The notes under the pieces were generated by a model. That model was given only the letters and a program-made list of their open reading frames with translations, was not told the origin of the DNA and ran no database searches. From the NCBI RefSeq assembly GCF_003610785.1, contig NZ_RAQQ01000011.1:124001-188000 (forward strand): a stretch of DNA of 64,000 nt, read 5' to 3'. This document shows, piece after piece, positions 1 through 8,864 of this stretch (the first letter of the stretch is position 1; each line of letters starts with the position of its first letter). The position numbers and the translations under genes were made by a program. Source of the stretch: Micromonospora globbae (lineage in GTDB: Bacteria > Actinomycetota > Actinomycetes > Mycobacteriales > Micromonosporaceae).

Positions 1-83
1 CGGCGAGGACGGCGCGCGACGCCGGTCCGTGACGGGCGACCGGCCGTGACGGGCGTGGCCGGCACGCGGCGGTCCGCAGACGA

Positions 84-117
84 CGGTGGCCTCCGGGACG
101 CATCCCGGAGGCCACCG
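84..117 (-). terminator. Stem-loop terminator
   Basis: Perfect 15-bp stem (GGTGGCCTCCGGGA paired with TCCCGGAGGCCACC, plus a closing C-G pair) with the 4-nt loop CGCA. It lies just past the stop of the small membrane protein gene on the minus strand. There is no T tract, as is usual for actinomycete hairpin terminators. Nothing else is seen in bases 1-83. Confidence 0.7.
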
Positions 118-130
118 GCCGTACGAGGGG

Positions 131-514
131 TCACCGTCGACCCGTGCGCCGTTCACTCAGCGAGCGCTTCGGCGAGCCGGCCTTCGACAGACCCCGGCTG
201 ACCAGGTACGCGGCGGTCAGCGCGGTGATGAACCACCATGCCTGGACCGGGTTGTTGACGTTCAGCCCGTTGGTGGCCGAACCGCCCCAGAAGGCGGCGA
301 TCACCACGGCCGCGACAGCGGCGGCGTAGATCCAGAACTCGGTGGTGAGGAACGCCTGCTTGGTCTCGGTGCCGGTCTGCGGCGTCGGCTCCCGGTGTCC
401 GTCACCACTGACCATCGGCATCGGACGGGTGGGCGTCTCCTGCATGGCCTGGCGGTTCTGGATGTCCGCGTTCGGCCGGTTCATCGGCCTGGTGGATGCG
501 GCCTGCGTGCTCAT
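131..514 (-). CDS. Small two-helix membrane protein, unknown function
   Basis: A 127-residue protein. The ATG at 514 is chosen because GAGGAGG lies about 6 nt upstream; an open frame continues further upstream but has no ribosome site. Residues 1-50 are polar, rich in Thr, Pro, Asn and Gln, with a TRPM-type repeat. Two hydrophobic segments follow (FWIYAAAVAAVVIAAFWGG and WWFITALTAAYLVSRGL) separated by a short Asn-rich loop, and the tail is basic. I do not recognise a named family. It probably sits in the cytoplasmic membrane. It appears monocistronic and ends at a strong hairpin. Confidence 0.75.
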   Translation of the reverse strand: MSTQAASTRPMNRPNADIQNRQAMQETPTRPMPMVSGDGHREPTPQTGTETKQAFLTTEFWIYAAAVAAVVIAAFWGGSATNGLNVNNPVQAWWFITALTAAYLVSRGLSKAGSPKRSLSERRTGRR

Positions 515-728
515 CTTGTCCTCCTCAGGATGCGATGAGTCCTGCGCTTCCCTCGCCCCGCTACCGCGTCTCGGCCACGGCACGGTTTCGTGTTTCGTGG
601 CGGGGACGCCCACCGACTACCCGGGCCCCAGGGCGAGGTAACACCCTCCCGGAGCCGGAAAACCGGCGTACGGCCGGGCGCCGCCGCGCCGGTGGCGCCC
701 GCCGCACGGGCACCACCGGCGGGGCACG

Positions 729-2770
729 TCAGCGCAGCCCGTTGCGGATGGCGACGCCGACGAGCAGGTCGGGGTCGTCGGTGATGATCCCGTCCACGCC
801 CAGGTCGATGAGCCGCTGCATCACCGCGGCGTCGTCGACGGTGTACGGGATCACCTTCAGCCCGTACCGCGTCTGGAGGGTCCGCACGTCCGGTCCGTGG
901 AAGTACGCCGGGTTCTCCCGCAGGTACCAGTCGGCCGACGCCACGGTGCCCTGCTCCGGGTCGTGCACCTGCCAGTTCGCCGACACCGCGCCGGCGCCGG
1001 CGGCCTTCGTGAGCTTGCCCAGGTCCCGGTACCGCCACCAGTCCAGCCCGCCGGTCCACGGGCTCTTCACCGACGGGTCGCCGTACACGGCCTGCAGCGA
1101 GCACTCGTCGGCGAGGCTCGCGCACTCGGCCGGGCCGTACTGCCAGACCAGCGCGACGGTGCCGATCCGCTTGTTCAACTGGCGGGCGTAGGTGATGGTC
1201 CGCCAGTCGAAGGACTGGATGGTGGCGCGGTCGGTGAAGCCGGCCCGCTCGATGGCGCCGACGAGTTTGCGGGTGAAGCTGCGGTACGGCTCCGTGTCGT
1301 CCACCAGCGGGCTGATCTTCGTCTCGATGTTCATCCGCACGTCGGTGCGGCCGCTGCGCTTCACCAGCGCGAAGACCTCGTCGAGCGTCGGGATCCGGGC
1401 GCCCGGGGCGGGCACCTGCGCCGGCAGTTCGGGCAGCGTCTTCGTGCCGCAGTCGATCGTCTTGACCTGCGCGAGGGTCAGCTCGTGCACCGGCTTGCCG
1501 ACGTACGGGAACTCCGGGTCGCCGGGGCGGGCCGGTGCGGTGTCGACGCAGTGCGATCCGTTGATGGCGCGGTCGTGCAGCACGACCAGGTGGCCGTCCC
1601 GCGTGACGCCGGTGTCCAGCTCCAGAGTGGAGATCGCCGTGTTCGCGAGGGCGTTCGCGAACGCGGGCAGGGTGTTCTCCGGGCGGGTCGCCCGGCCGCC
1701 GCGGTGGGCCTGGATGTCGAACGGCGCCGCGTACGCCTTCGGCAGGCGGTAGCCGCGCTGCACGAGCAGGCCGCGCAGGCGGTCGGGGTAGTCGGTGATG
1801 ATGCCGTCCACGCCGTCGTCGACGAGCTTCGCCATCGTGGGCACGTCGTCGACCGTCCACGGGATCACCTTGATGCCGTGACGGTGGGCGCTGGCCACCA
1901 TCTCCTTCGTGACGTACGGCCGGTAGCCGGGGTCGGTGACGGTGCCGTTCTGCGGGAAGCCGTGCACCGGGGAGAAGGCGCTGGCGCCGAAGGTCCGGAT
2001 GGCCCGGATCGGGTCGCCGCCGAAGTCGTCGATGTCGAGGCCGCCCAGCCACGGCGAGGCGCCCGGCTGGCCGGTCTGGAGGAAGTCGTAGTTGGTCAGG
2101 GCCACCAGCGGCAGCCGAGGCTCTATCTGACGCATCCGCATGAGCGCGCCCCAGTCGAAGCTCTGGATCGTCACCTGCTTCAGCAGCCCGGCACGCCGGA
2201 CCTCGGCCGCCGTGACCTGCACGAACTGCTCACGCGGGGCGGTCTCGGTCGGCGCGCCGGCCTCCACCTTGGTCTCCACGTTGAGCATCACGTCGTCCGC
2301 GCCGTAGCGCTTGACGAGGGCGAACACCTCCCGCAGCAGGGGCATCCGCGCGCCCGGCACGGCGAGCTGGCCGGGCTTGTCCGGCAGTGTCCTCGACCCG
2401 CAGTCCAGGGTGCGTACCTGGGCCAGGGTGAGCGTGTTGACGTACCTGCCGACGTACGGGAACTCGGGGTCGCCGGGGGTCACCGGTGCGGTGTCGACGC
2501 ACTTGGCGCCGCTGATCTTCCGGTCGTGGGTGACCACGGCCTGCCCGTCCTCGGTGATCTGCACGTCCAGTTCGAGGGTGCTGACCCCGAGCTGGAGGCG
2601 TTGCCGAACGAGGCGAGGGTGTTCTCCACCCGCAGCCCGAGGCCACCGCGGTGGGCCTGGACGTCGAAGGTCCGCTCCGGTCGCGGTTTCGCCCCCGCGG
2701 GGGCCGCGAGCCCGGTGGTCACGGTCGCCGCCGCCAGGGCCGCGACCGCGATACGGCGTACTGTGCGCAC
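729..2770 (-). pseudogene. Secreted glycerophosphodiester phosphodiesterase with two GDPD domains, frameshifted
   Basis: Hydrolyses glycerophosphodiesters to glycerol-3-phosphate and an alcohol, presumably outside the cell. The GTG at 2770 follows GGAGGAGGAG and starts a signal peptide (RTVRRIAVAALAAATVTTG... cleaved near PAGAKPRP). Two tandem GDPD domains follow, each opening with an FD(V/I)QAHRGG motif and containing ENTL, TLELD and HDR motifs; domain 2 begins near base 1720. In domain 1 the frame is lost at 2594-2600: one base is missing, and adding one G to the + strand restores FGNALQLGVSTLELDVQITEDG-like sequence matching domain 2. As written, the downstream frame runs intact for 611 codons (729-2564). 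A sequencing error is possible, because everything else looks functional. Confidence 0.8.
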
Positions 2771-3074
2771 GCTGTCACTCCTCCTCCGGCGGGCCCGTCC
2801 CGCCGGTCGCCGGTCAGCATGGGCAGCGGGTGCGGCGCGGAGGCGGCCAGCGGGAGACGCCCGGGTGAACCGTGGACGGTGTCTGTCCGGTTCGGCCCGC
2901 CCGTGGCGTCGTACGGCGGTGGTGCCCGCGTGAGCCCGGACGGCGTACGTCCGCGGGGTGCGCGACGGCGATGTCGGCGTGCGGTGCGCGTCGGGATCCC
3001 CGGCGGCGGCGCGTGTTTGACCCCGGCGGCGTCGGGCACGCAGAGAGACCGACGTTTCTGCGAGGTGGTGTGAC
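2771..3074. other. Intergenic region without a gene
   Basis: Divergent intergenic space between the glycerophosphodiesterase and the gene starting at 3075. Its open frames show no codon bias or ribosome sites. It should hold promoters for both neighbours. A TTGACC near 3015 could be a -35 for the rightward gene, but no convincing -10 is seen. Confidence 0.4.
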
Positions 3075-3482
3075 GTGCGTGAGGACGACATGCGACAGGA
3101 CGCCGCCCGGCGGGCCGAGGACCGGATCGCCGGCGGCATCTACGGCGAGGGCGCCCTGGACGAGGTGACCGTGCCCCAGACCGACGTGCAGCGGGTGATC
3201 CAGGACGCCGACCCGGACGATCCGGCGGACGCCGCCGTGGACGCGACCGTGCTCCGCGACGGCGGGCCCGTCGCCGGTCAGGGTGCGGTCACCACCACCG
3301 GCGGCACTGCCGGCCCGGCCAGCGTCCGGCGGGTGGCGCGGCAGCCGGAGCGGCATCCGGGCAAGGTGGCGCCGACCACCACGGGTGACGCCACGACGGG
3401 CGGCATGAGCACCCCGGCGGGCGGCTCCACGAGTGACCAGTCCGGCACCGCCAGCCAGGTGGGCAACTTCACCAACGAGTGA
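3075..3482 (+). CDS. Acidic, Thr/Gly-rich hypothetical protein
   Basis: A 135-residue soluble protein with no transmembrane segment or signal peptide. GTG start with GAGGTGG about 7 nt upstream. The N-terminal third is charged (EDDMRQDAARRAEDRIAGG), the middle is Asp-rich (DADPDDPADAAVDATV), and the C-terminal half is low-complexity Thr, Gly and Ser ending in SQVGNFTNE. The composition suggests an intrinsically disordered protein. I recognise no family. It stands alone, followed by a strong hairpin. An in-frame ATG at 3090 is an alternative start. Confidence 0.65.
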   Translation: MREDDMRQDAARRAEDRIAGGIYGEGALDEVTVPQTDVQRVIQDADPDDPADAAVDATVLRDGGPVAGQGAVTTTGGTAGPASVRRVARQPERHPGKVAPTTTGDATTGGMSTPAGGSTSDQSGTASQVGNFTNE

Positions 3483-3493
3483 CCGGAACCACC

Positions 3494-3522
3494 GCGAGGG
3501 GCCCCACCGAGGGGCCCCTCGC
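3494..3522 (+). terminator. Stem-loop terminator
   Basis: Perfect 12-bp stem GCGAGGGGCCCC / GGGGCCCCTCGC with loop ACCGA, 12 nt after the stop of the Asp/Thr-rich gene. No T tract. Confidence 0.75.
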
Positions 3523-3551
3523 GCTCCCGCCCTCCCCGCCCTCACCCGGTC

Positions 3552-3606
3552 GATCATGAGGTTGGCGGCGTTTTCGATCTCCGAACGGCCCGCCAACCTC
3601 ATGATC
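3552..3606. repeat. Long intergenic inverted repeat
   Basis: Perfect 17-bp arms GATCATGAGGTTGGCGG (3552-3568) and CCGCCAACCTCATGATC (3590-3606) around a 21-nt loop that contains a second small stem (CGTT / AACG). It lies between the converging ends of the 3075 gene and helD. It could act as a terminator for helD, but the arms are less GC-rich than the neighbouring terminators and look like a mobile or dispersed intergenic repeat. Confidence 0.6.
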
Positions 3607-3662
3607 AACCGAGCGGGACAGGGGCAGGGGGCAGGGGGCGAGGGGCGCGAGCGGGGGCGGGG

Positions 3663-5960
3663 TCAGGACGTGGTGGGGCGGAGGACTCCCAGGCGTTGGG
3701 TGGCGCGGGTCAGGGCGACGTAGAGGTCGCTGCGCCCGCGCGGCGACTCCGCCACGATCCGGTCGGGATCGACCACCAGCACCGAGTCGAACTCCAGCCC
3801 CTTGGCCTGGGCCACGGTCAGCACCACCACCGTGCTCTCCAGCTCGGGATGCTCACCGACGGCCGCCTCGGGCAGCGCCGCGGTGACGGCCGCGCCGAGG
3901 TCGTCGATGCGGCCGGCCGGCACGATCACGCCGACCCGGCCCTCGTCGAGCCCGGCCACCTCGCGGGTCGTGGCGGCGACCAGCTCGTCGGCGAGCCGGT
4001 CCGCGGTCACCGTGCGGTCCCACGGCGGTACGCCGCTGGAGCGTACGGAGCGCGGCGGGCGCAGCGCCGGGTCGATCTCGGTGAGCAGGTCGGCGGCGAC
4101 CGCCATGATCTCGGCCGGGGTGCGGTAGCTGACGGTCAGCTCGGCCAGCCGCCACCGGTCGGCCACGTACGGCTCCAGCGCCTCCCGCCACGACGGCGTG
4201 CCGGACAGCGCGCCGGTCTGCGCCACGTCGCCGACGATCGTCATCGACCGGCTCGGGCAGCGCCGCATGAGCAGCCGCCACGCCATCGGGGACAGCTCCT
4301 GCGCCTCGTCGACGATGACGTGCCCGAAGGCCCACCGGCGGTCGGCCGCCGCCCGCTGGGCGGTCGTCAGCCGGTCTGCCTCCTCCTGCCGCTCCAGCAG
4401 CCGGTCGGCGTCGATCAGGTCGGTGACGCCGAGGATCTCACCGCCGTCGGCCTCGTCCTCCACGTCGATCGACCGGGAACCCCGGGCGATCTCCAGCACG
4501 CCCTCGGCGTACTCCCGTTGCAGCGCCCGGATCCGCTCCCGGCGGGCCGCGGCCGCGCGGTCGTCCTCGCCGAGCAGCTCGGCGGCCTCGTCCAGCAGCG
4601 GCACGTCGGCCGGCGTCCAGCCACCGGGCTCCCGGTGCAGCAGGGCCCGCTCGTCCGGGGTGAGCATGGGCGCGGCGAAGGCGATCCGGTCGGGGTCGGC
4701 GTACAGGTCGGCGAGGAGGCGCTGCGGCGTGAGCACCGGCCACAGCTCGTCCAGCGCGGCCCGGACGCCCGGCTCCTCCCGCAGTTCCCGGCGGATCTCG
4801 GCCCGGTCGGCCTCCTCGAGGAGGTTCTCCCCGCCGAGCGGGTCCGCGCCGATCCGGTCGGCCACCTGCTCGGCGAGCGCGTGGACGATCTCGATGTCGA
4901 ACAGCGGCCGGGCCAGGTTGTGCGGGCGGCCGGAGCGGCGGGCGCGGTCCCGCGCCACCCGGACGGTCTCCGGGTGGAGCGTGAGGATCTCCCGCTCCAC
5001 CTCGATCTCCATGGGCTCGTCCGGCACGTGCTGCCGGTCGCGGACGGCGGCCTCCAGCACCTCGACCATCACCGTGCGGCCCTTGAGCGCGGCGGCCTCG
5101 GCGGACTCGACCCGGCGGGCCTGCACGCCGGGGAAGAGGTCGGCCTGCGTACGCAGCAGCACGCCCGTCTCGGCCAGGGCGGGCAGCACGTGGGAGATGT
5201 AGCGCAGGAACGTGGCGTTCGGGCCGACCAGCAGCACGCCGCGGGTGGCGAGTTCCCGCCGGTACGTGTAGAGCAGGTACGCCGCCCGGTGCAGCGCCAC
5301 CGCCGTCTTGCCGGTGCCCGGGCCGCCCTGGACCACCAGCACACCGGGCAGCGGCGCGCGGATGACCTTGTCCTGTTCGACCTGGATGGTCTCGACGATG
5401 TCCCGCATGCGGCCGGTGCGCCCGGCGTTCAGCGCGGCCAGCAGCGACGCCTCGCCGGTCAGTTCCTCGTGGCCGGTGGGGGAGGCGGCGGTGATGTCGA
5501 GCACCTCGTCGTTGAGGCCGGTCACCTTCCGCTGCCGGGTGCGCAGGTGCCGCCGCCGGCGTACGCCCTGGGGGTTGGCGGCGGTGGCGAGGTAGAACGG
5601 GCGCGCGGCCGGGGCGCGCCAGTCGATCAGCAGCGGGTCGAGGTCGCCGTCACGGTCGAGGATGCCGATGCGGCCGATGTAGTGGCGGGAGTCGTCCTCG
5701 CCGTCGAGGCGACCGAAGCAGAGCCCGTCCTCCACGGCGGAGAACTGCTCGACCTGTTCGGCGTACATGCGCACGGAACTGTCGCGCTGCGACTGGGCCT
5801 GGCGGGTGCCGCCGGTCGTCCGCAGCTCCTCGGTGAGCCGGCGGGCGGCCTGCTCACGCAGCTCGTCGAGGCGGTGGTAGAGCATGGAGACGTACTCCTG
5901 CTCGCGCCCGATCTCGTCGTCGAGCGGCAATTCGCCGGTAATTCCGGAGTGCCTTGACAA
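3663..5960 (-). CDS. helD: HelD, RNA polymerase recycling ATPase (UvrD-like)
   Basis: A 765-residue superfamily 1 helicase-like ATPase that binds RNA polymerase and releases it from DNA and stalled complexes. The TTG start at 5960 follows AGGGAG at 6 nt. The N-terminal coiled arm (EIGREQEYVSMLYHRLDELR) is the part that enters the polymerase secondary channel in this family. Walker A GGPGTGKTAVALHRAAYLLY is near residue 210, DEAQELSP (motif II) near 550, SYRTPAEIM near 615, and VALTRAT near the end. The N-terminus fits canonical HelD better than the rifamycin-protective paralogue HelR, and no RAE is seen upstream. An rph gene about 48 kb away makes a link to rifamycin tolerance possible but unproven. 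Confidence 0.93.
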   Translation of the reverse strand: MSRHSGITGELPLDDEIGREQEYVSMLYHRLDELREQAARRLTEELRTTGGTRQAQSQRDSSVRMYAEQVEQFSAVEDGLCFGRLDGEDDSRHYIGRIGILDRDGDLDPLLIDWRAPAARPFYLATAANPQGVRRRRHLRTRQRKVTGLNDEVLDITAASPTGHEELTGEASLLAALNAGRTGRMRDIVETIQVEQDKVIRAPLPGVLVVQGGPGTGKTAVALHRAAYLLYTYRRELATRGVLLVGPNATFLRYISHVLPALAETGVLLRTQADLFPGVQARRVESAEAAALKGRTVMVEVLEAAVRDRQHVPDEPMEIEVEREILTLHPETVRVARDRARRSGRPHNLARPLFDIEIVHALAEQVADRIGADPLGGENLLEEADRAEIRRELREEPGVRAALDELWPVLTPQRLLADLYADPDRIAFAAPMLTPDERALLHREPGGWTPADVPLLDEAAELLGEDDRAAAARRERIRALQREYAEGVLEIARGSRSIDVEDEADGGEILGVTDLIDADRLLERQEEADRLTTAQRAAADRRWAFGHVIVDEAQELSPMAWRLLMRRCPSRSMTIVGDVAQTGALSGTPSWREALEPYVADRWRLAELTVSYRTPAEIMAVAADLLTEIDPALRPPRSVRSSGVPPWDRTVTADRLADELVAATTREVAGLDEGRVGVIVPAGRIDDLGAAVTAALPEAAVGEHPELESTVVVLTVAQAKGLEFDSVLVVDPDRIVAESPRGRSDLYVALTRATQRLGVLRPTTS

Positions 5961-5983
5961 GCCGTCTCCCTAAGCATTAAAAT
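5954..5983 (+). promoter_or_regulatory. Sigma-70-type promoter facing away from helD
   Basis: TTGACA at 5954-5959, an 18-nt spacer, and TAAAAT at 5978-5983. This is close to the vegetative consensus and unusually AT-rich for this DNA. It overlaps the helD start and points rightward toward the GDSL hydrolase. Transcription would begin near 5990, immediately before a hairpin and T tract. Confidence 0.55.
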
Positions 5984-5992
5984 TCGTTGCAT

Positions 5993-6020
5993 GAACGGCT
6001 TTCGACAGCCGTTCTTTTTT
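5993..6020 (+). terminator. Intrinsic terminator or attenuator right after the promoter
   Basis: 8-bp stem GAACGGCT / AGCCGTTC, loop TTCGAC, then TTTTTT at 6015-6020. It has the full textbook form, rare in this window. It lies in the divergent helD/GDSL interval, so no upstream rightward gene needs it. It may attenuate the GDSL gene or end a very short RNA; on the other strand it would be a hairpin in the helD leader. Confidence 0.6.
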
Positions 6021-6105
6021 GTGCCTGAACTCTGAAAGATAGCGTGCCGCGGCGGGTCGGACCAAGCCGAACCGGCGGGTCGCGCCGGCGGTGAGGGGCC
6101 ACACG

Positions 6106-6819
6106 ATGATCCTGCGGACCGGCGAGCGTGTCGTGTTCATCGGGGACAGCATCACCGACTGCGGCCGCCGGCAGGGGGCCGCGCCGTACGGCGACGGTTA
6201 CGTGAGCCTGGTCCGTGCCTTCGTCACCGCCCGCCACCCCGACCTCGACCTGACCTGGGTCAACCGGGGCGTCAGCGGCGACACCGTCCGGGACCTGGCG
6301 GCCCGCTGGGAGCGGGACGCGGTGGGGGAGCGCCCCGACTGGCTGTCCGTGATGATCGGGATCAACGACATCTGGCGCCGCTACACGGGCCGGCCGGCCG
6401 AGTCGGTGCCGATCGACGAGTACGAGCGCACGCTGCGCGGCCTGCTGCGCCGCGTCGTCGAGGCGACCGGCTGCCGGTTGATCCTCGCCGATCCGTACCT
6501 CATCGAGCCCGACCGGGCCGAGCCACAGCGCGCGGACACCGACCGCTACGCGGCGGTCGTGGCGGCGCTCGCCGCGGAGTTCGACGCGGTGCACGTGGCC
6601 ACCCAGGCGGCGTTCGACCGGGCGCTGACGGTCACCGCGCCCGGCCACTGGGCCGCCGACCGGGTCCACCCGAACCTGGCCGGGCACGCCGTGCTCGCCG
6701 ACGCCTTCCTCGCCTCCCTCGGCGCCGCCGCCCCGGCCGTGCCCGCGCCGAGAAACGCCGGTACCGCGCCGACGAGCGCCGGCGCCGCGCCGATCCCGGC
6801 CGACGATCCGACCCGCTGA
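6106..6819 (+). CDS. SGNH/GDSL-family hydrolase
   Basis: A 237-residue serine esterase or lipase-type hydrolase. ATG at 6106 follows GAGGGG. Block I FIGDSITDCG holds the nucleophile Ser (about residue 15), the block II Gly is in NRGVSGDT, block III is GINDIW, and block V DRVHPN carries the catalytic His. No signal peptide is visible, so it is probably cytoplasmic; the substrate could be an acyl or acetyl ester. The last 40 residues are an Ala/Pro/Thr-rich tail beyond the domain. It is divergent from helD, with the unusual promoter-terminator element between them, and ends before a bidirectional hairpin. Confidence 0.88.
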   Translation: MILRTGERVVFIGDSITDCGRRQGAAPYGDGYVSLVRAFVTARHPDLDLTWVNRGVSGDTVRDLAARWERDAVGERPDWLSVMIGINDIWRRYTGRPAESVPIDEYERTLRGLLRRVVEATGCRLILADPYLIEPDRAEPQRADTDRYAAVVAALAAEFDAVHVATQAAFDRALTVTAPGHWAADRVHPNLAGHAVLADAFLASLGAAAPAVPAPRNAGTAPTSAGAAPIPADDPTR

Positions 6820-6950
6820 ACCGCCCCGGCCGCGCGCCTCGCCCGGACCGGTTGGGCCGGCCCACGCCGGCATCCCGACGCCGCTGCGGGCGGCCCGGCT
6901 CGTCGGCGTACCACGTGTGTCACCCCGGCATCCGGTGCGGAAACGCCACG

Positions 6951-6981
6951 CGGCGCTGCCGGCCGGTGGCCGGCAGCGCCG
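6951..6981. terminator. Bidirectional stem-loop terminator
   Basis: Perfect 13-bp stem CGGCGCTGCCGGC / GCCGGCAGCGCCG with a 5-nt loop, between the converging GDSL hydrolase and LolA-like genes. Confidence 0.75.
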
Positions 6982-7005
6982 CGAGAGTCGGTGGACCGGG
7001 GGCCG

Positions 7006-8109
7006 TCAGCCCCGCGCGACCTCGTAGAGGCGTTCCGGGGTCACCGCGCCGGCCAGCACGCGACCGTCGTCGGTGAGCAGGACGCTGAACAGCTTCCCGG
7101 TGAGCAGGCGTCCACTGCCCCAGTCGCCGCTGACGGCCGGCAGGGCGCCGAGCACGCCGGCGAACTCGCTGTCCGCGGCGCCCTTCGCGCTCGTCGGGGC
7201 GCCGTCGCCGACGCGGGCCTCCAGCACCGTCGTCCAGCCCGTCCCGACCGTACGCATCTGCGGACGCTCGGCCGCCCGCGTGGTGGCGTCGGGGCGGCGC
7301 TCGCCAGCGGCGGGCCGGTCGGCCGTCTCCTCCTTCACCGTGACGCCCGGCGGCGGGTTGAAGGTGAACTGGTCGGCGTCCGGGCGGCGGAAGTCGATCT
7401 GGGTGAAGGCCACCTCGAACGCCGGCTGGTCGCTGCCGTCGGCGAACACCTCGAACCGCAGCGGCACGTGTTCGCGGGCGTCGATGGCGATCCGCAGCTG
7501 GTGCACGAGGGACGCCTGGTCACGCGGCTCCAGCACCAGCTCGTAGGCGTCGCGTCCGGCGACCCGGGCGGCCCGGCCCACGCTGACGGCGGTGCTCTCG
7601 TCGACGGCGGCGAGCGCCCGGTCGGCGGCCTCCTGGGGCGTGACGGGCAGCTCCGGCGCCTCGTGGATGCCCTTGGCGGTCTCGGCGTCCAGGGTGCGGT
7701 GGGTGGCCGTGTTGGTGCGGCTGTCCCAGGTCCACACGTCGCGCCCGTCGTGGATCAGATCCCGCTCGCCGAGCGTGTCCAGCAGCGCGACCCGCTGCCG
7801 CTCCGGCCCGGAGTACCAGACGCGCAGGGTGTGGGTGCCGGTGACCAGGGCGGCCAGGTCGCTGCTGTTGGCGGCCAGGCCCGCGATCGGCGGCAGGCCC
7901 AGGTCGGCGCGCTGCACCACGGTGCCGGAGAGCCCCTCCAGCTGGGACGTCTGCAGGTCGACCAGGAGTTGCGCGGCCGTGCGTGGCGGCAGGGCGGGTT
8001 CGGCCTCGGCGGCGAACGTGCCGATGGCGGCGCCACCACCGATCACGGTGGCGGCGGCGGCCACGGGCACCAGCCAGCGCAGGACGGGACGGCTCGTGAT
8101 GACGGACAT
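7006..8109 (-). CDS. Exported LolA/RseB-like lipoprotein-carrier-fold protein
   Basis: A 367-residue exported protein. ATG at 8109 follows AGGAGGTG. A signal peptide or signal anchor (RPVLRWLVPVAAAATVIGGGAAIGTFAA) precedes a domain resembling the LolA/RseB half-barrel: LLVDLQTSQLEGLSGTVVQ, then RVWYSG..RQRVALLD, DVWTWDSRTNTATH, and YELVLEPRD..LVHQLRIAIDA. The C-terminus is a regulatory-type tail (LLTDDGRVLAGAVTPERLYEVA). Actinobacterial members often sit beside two-component or sigma-factor genes and may sense envelope conditions. Here it is divergent from a response regulator/kinase pair, about 95 nt apart, which suggests it belongs to that regulon. The function is inferred. Confidence 0.8.
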   Translation of the reverse strand: MSVITSRPVLRWLVPVAAAATVIGGGAAIGTFAAEAEPALPPRTAAQLLVDLQTSQLEGLSGTVVQRADLGLPPIAGLAANSSDLAALVTGTHTLRVWYSGPERQRVALLDTLGERDLIHDGRDVWTWDSRTNTATHRTLDAETAKGIHEAPELPVTPQEAADRALAAVDESTAVSVGRAARVAGRDAYELVLEPRDQASLVHQLRIAIDAREHVPLRFEVFADGSDQPAFEVAFTQIDFRRPDADQFTFNPPPGVTVKEETADRPAAGERRPDATTRAAERPQMRTVGTGWTTVLEARVGDGAPTSAKGAADSEFAGVLGALPAVSGDWGSGRLLTGKLFSVLLTDDGRVLAGAVTPERLYEVARG

Positions 8110-8204
8110 GTGGGCACCTCCTGCGCACATCCTGCCTGCTGGTAGCTGTGAGGGTGCTGAGACGACCGTATCGGCCTCGGATGGGCGGTGGCACGCTTGG
8201 CGTT

Positions 8205-8860
<656 letters not shown>

Positions 8861-8864
<4 letters not shown>

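Noticed and set aside
3696-5957. Long open frame antisense to helD (753 codons)
   Set aside because: GC-driven shadow frame with Gly/Arg-rich sequence. HelD motifs fix the minus strand as coding.
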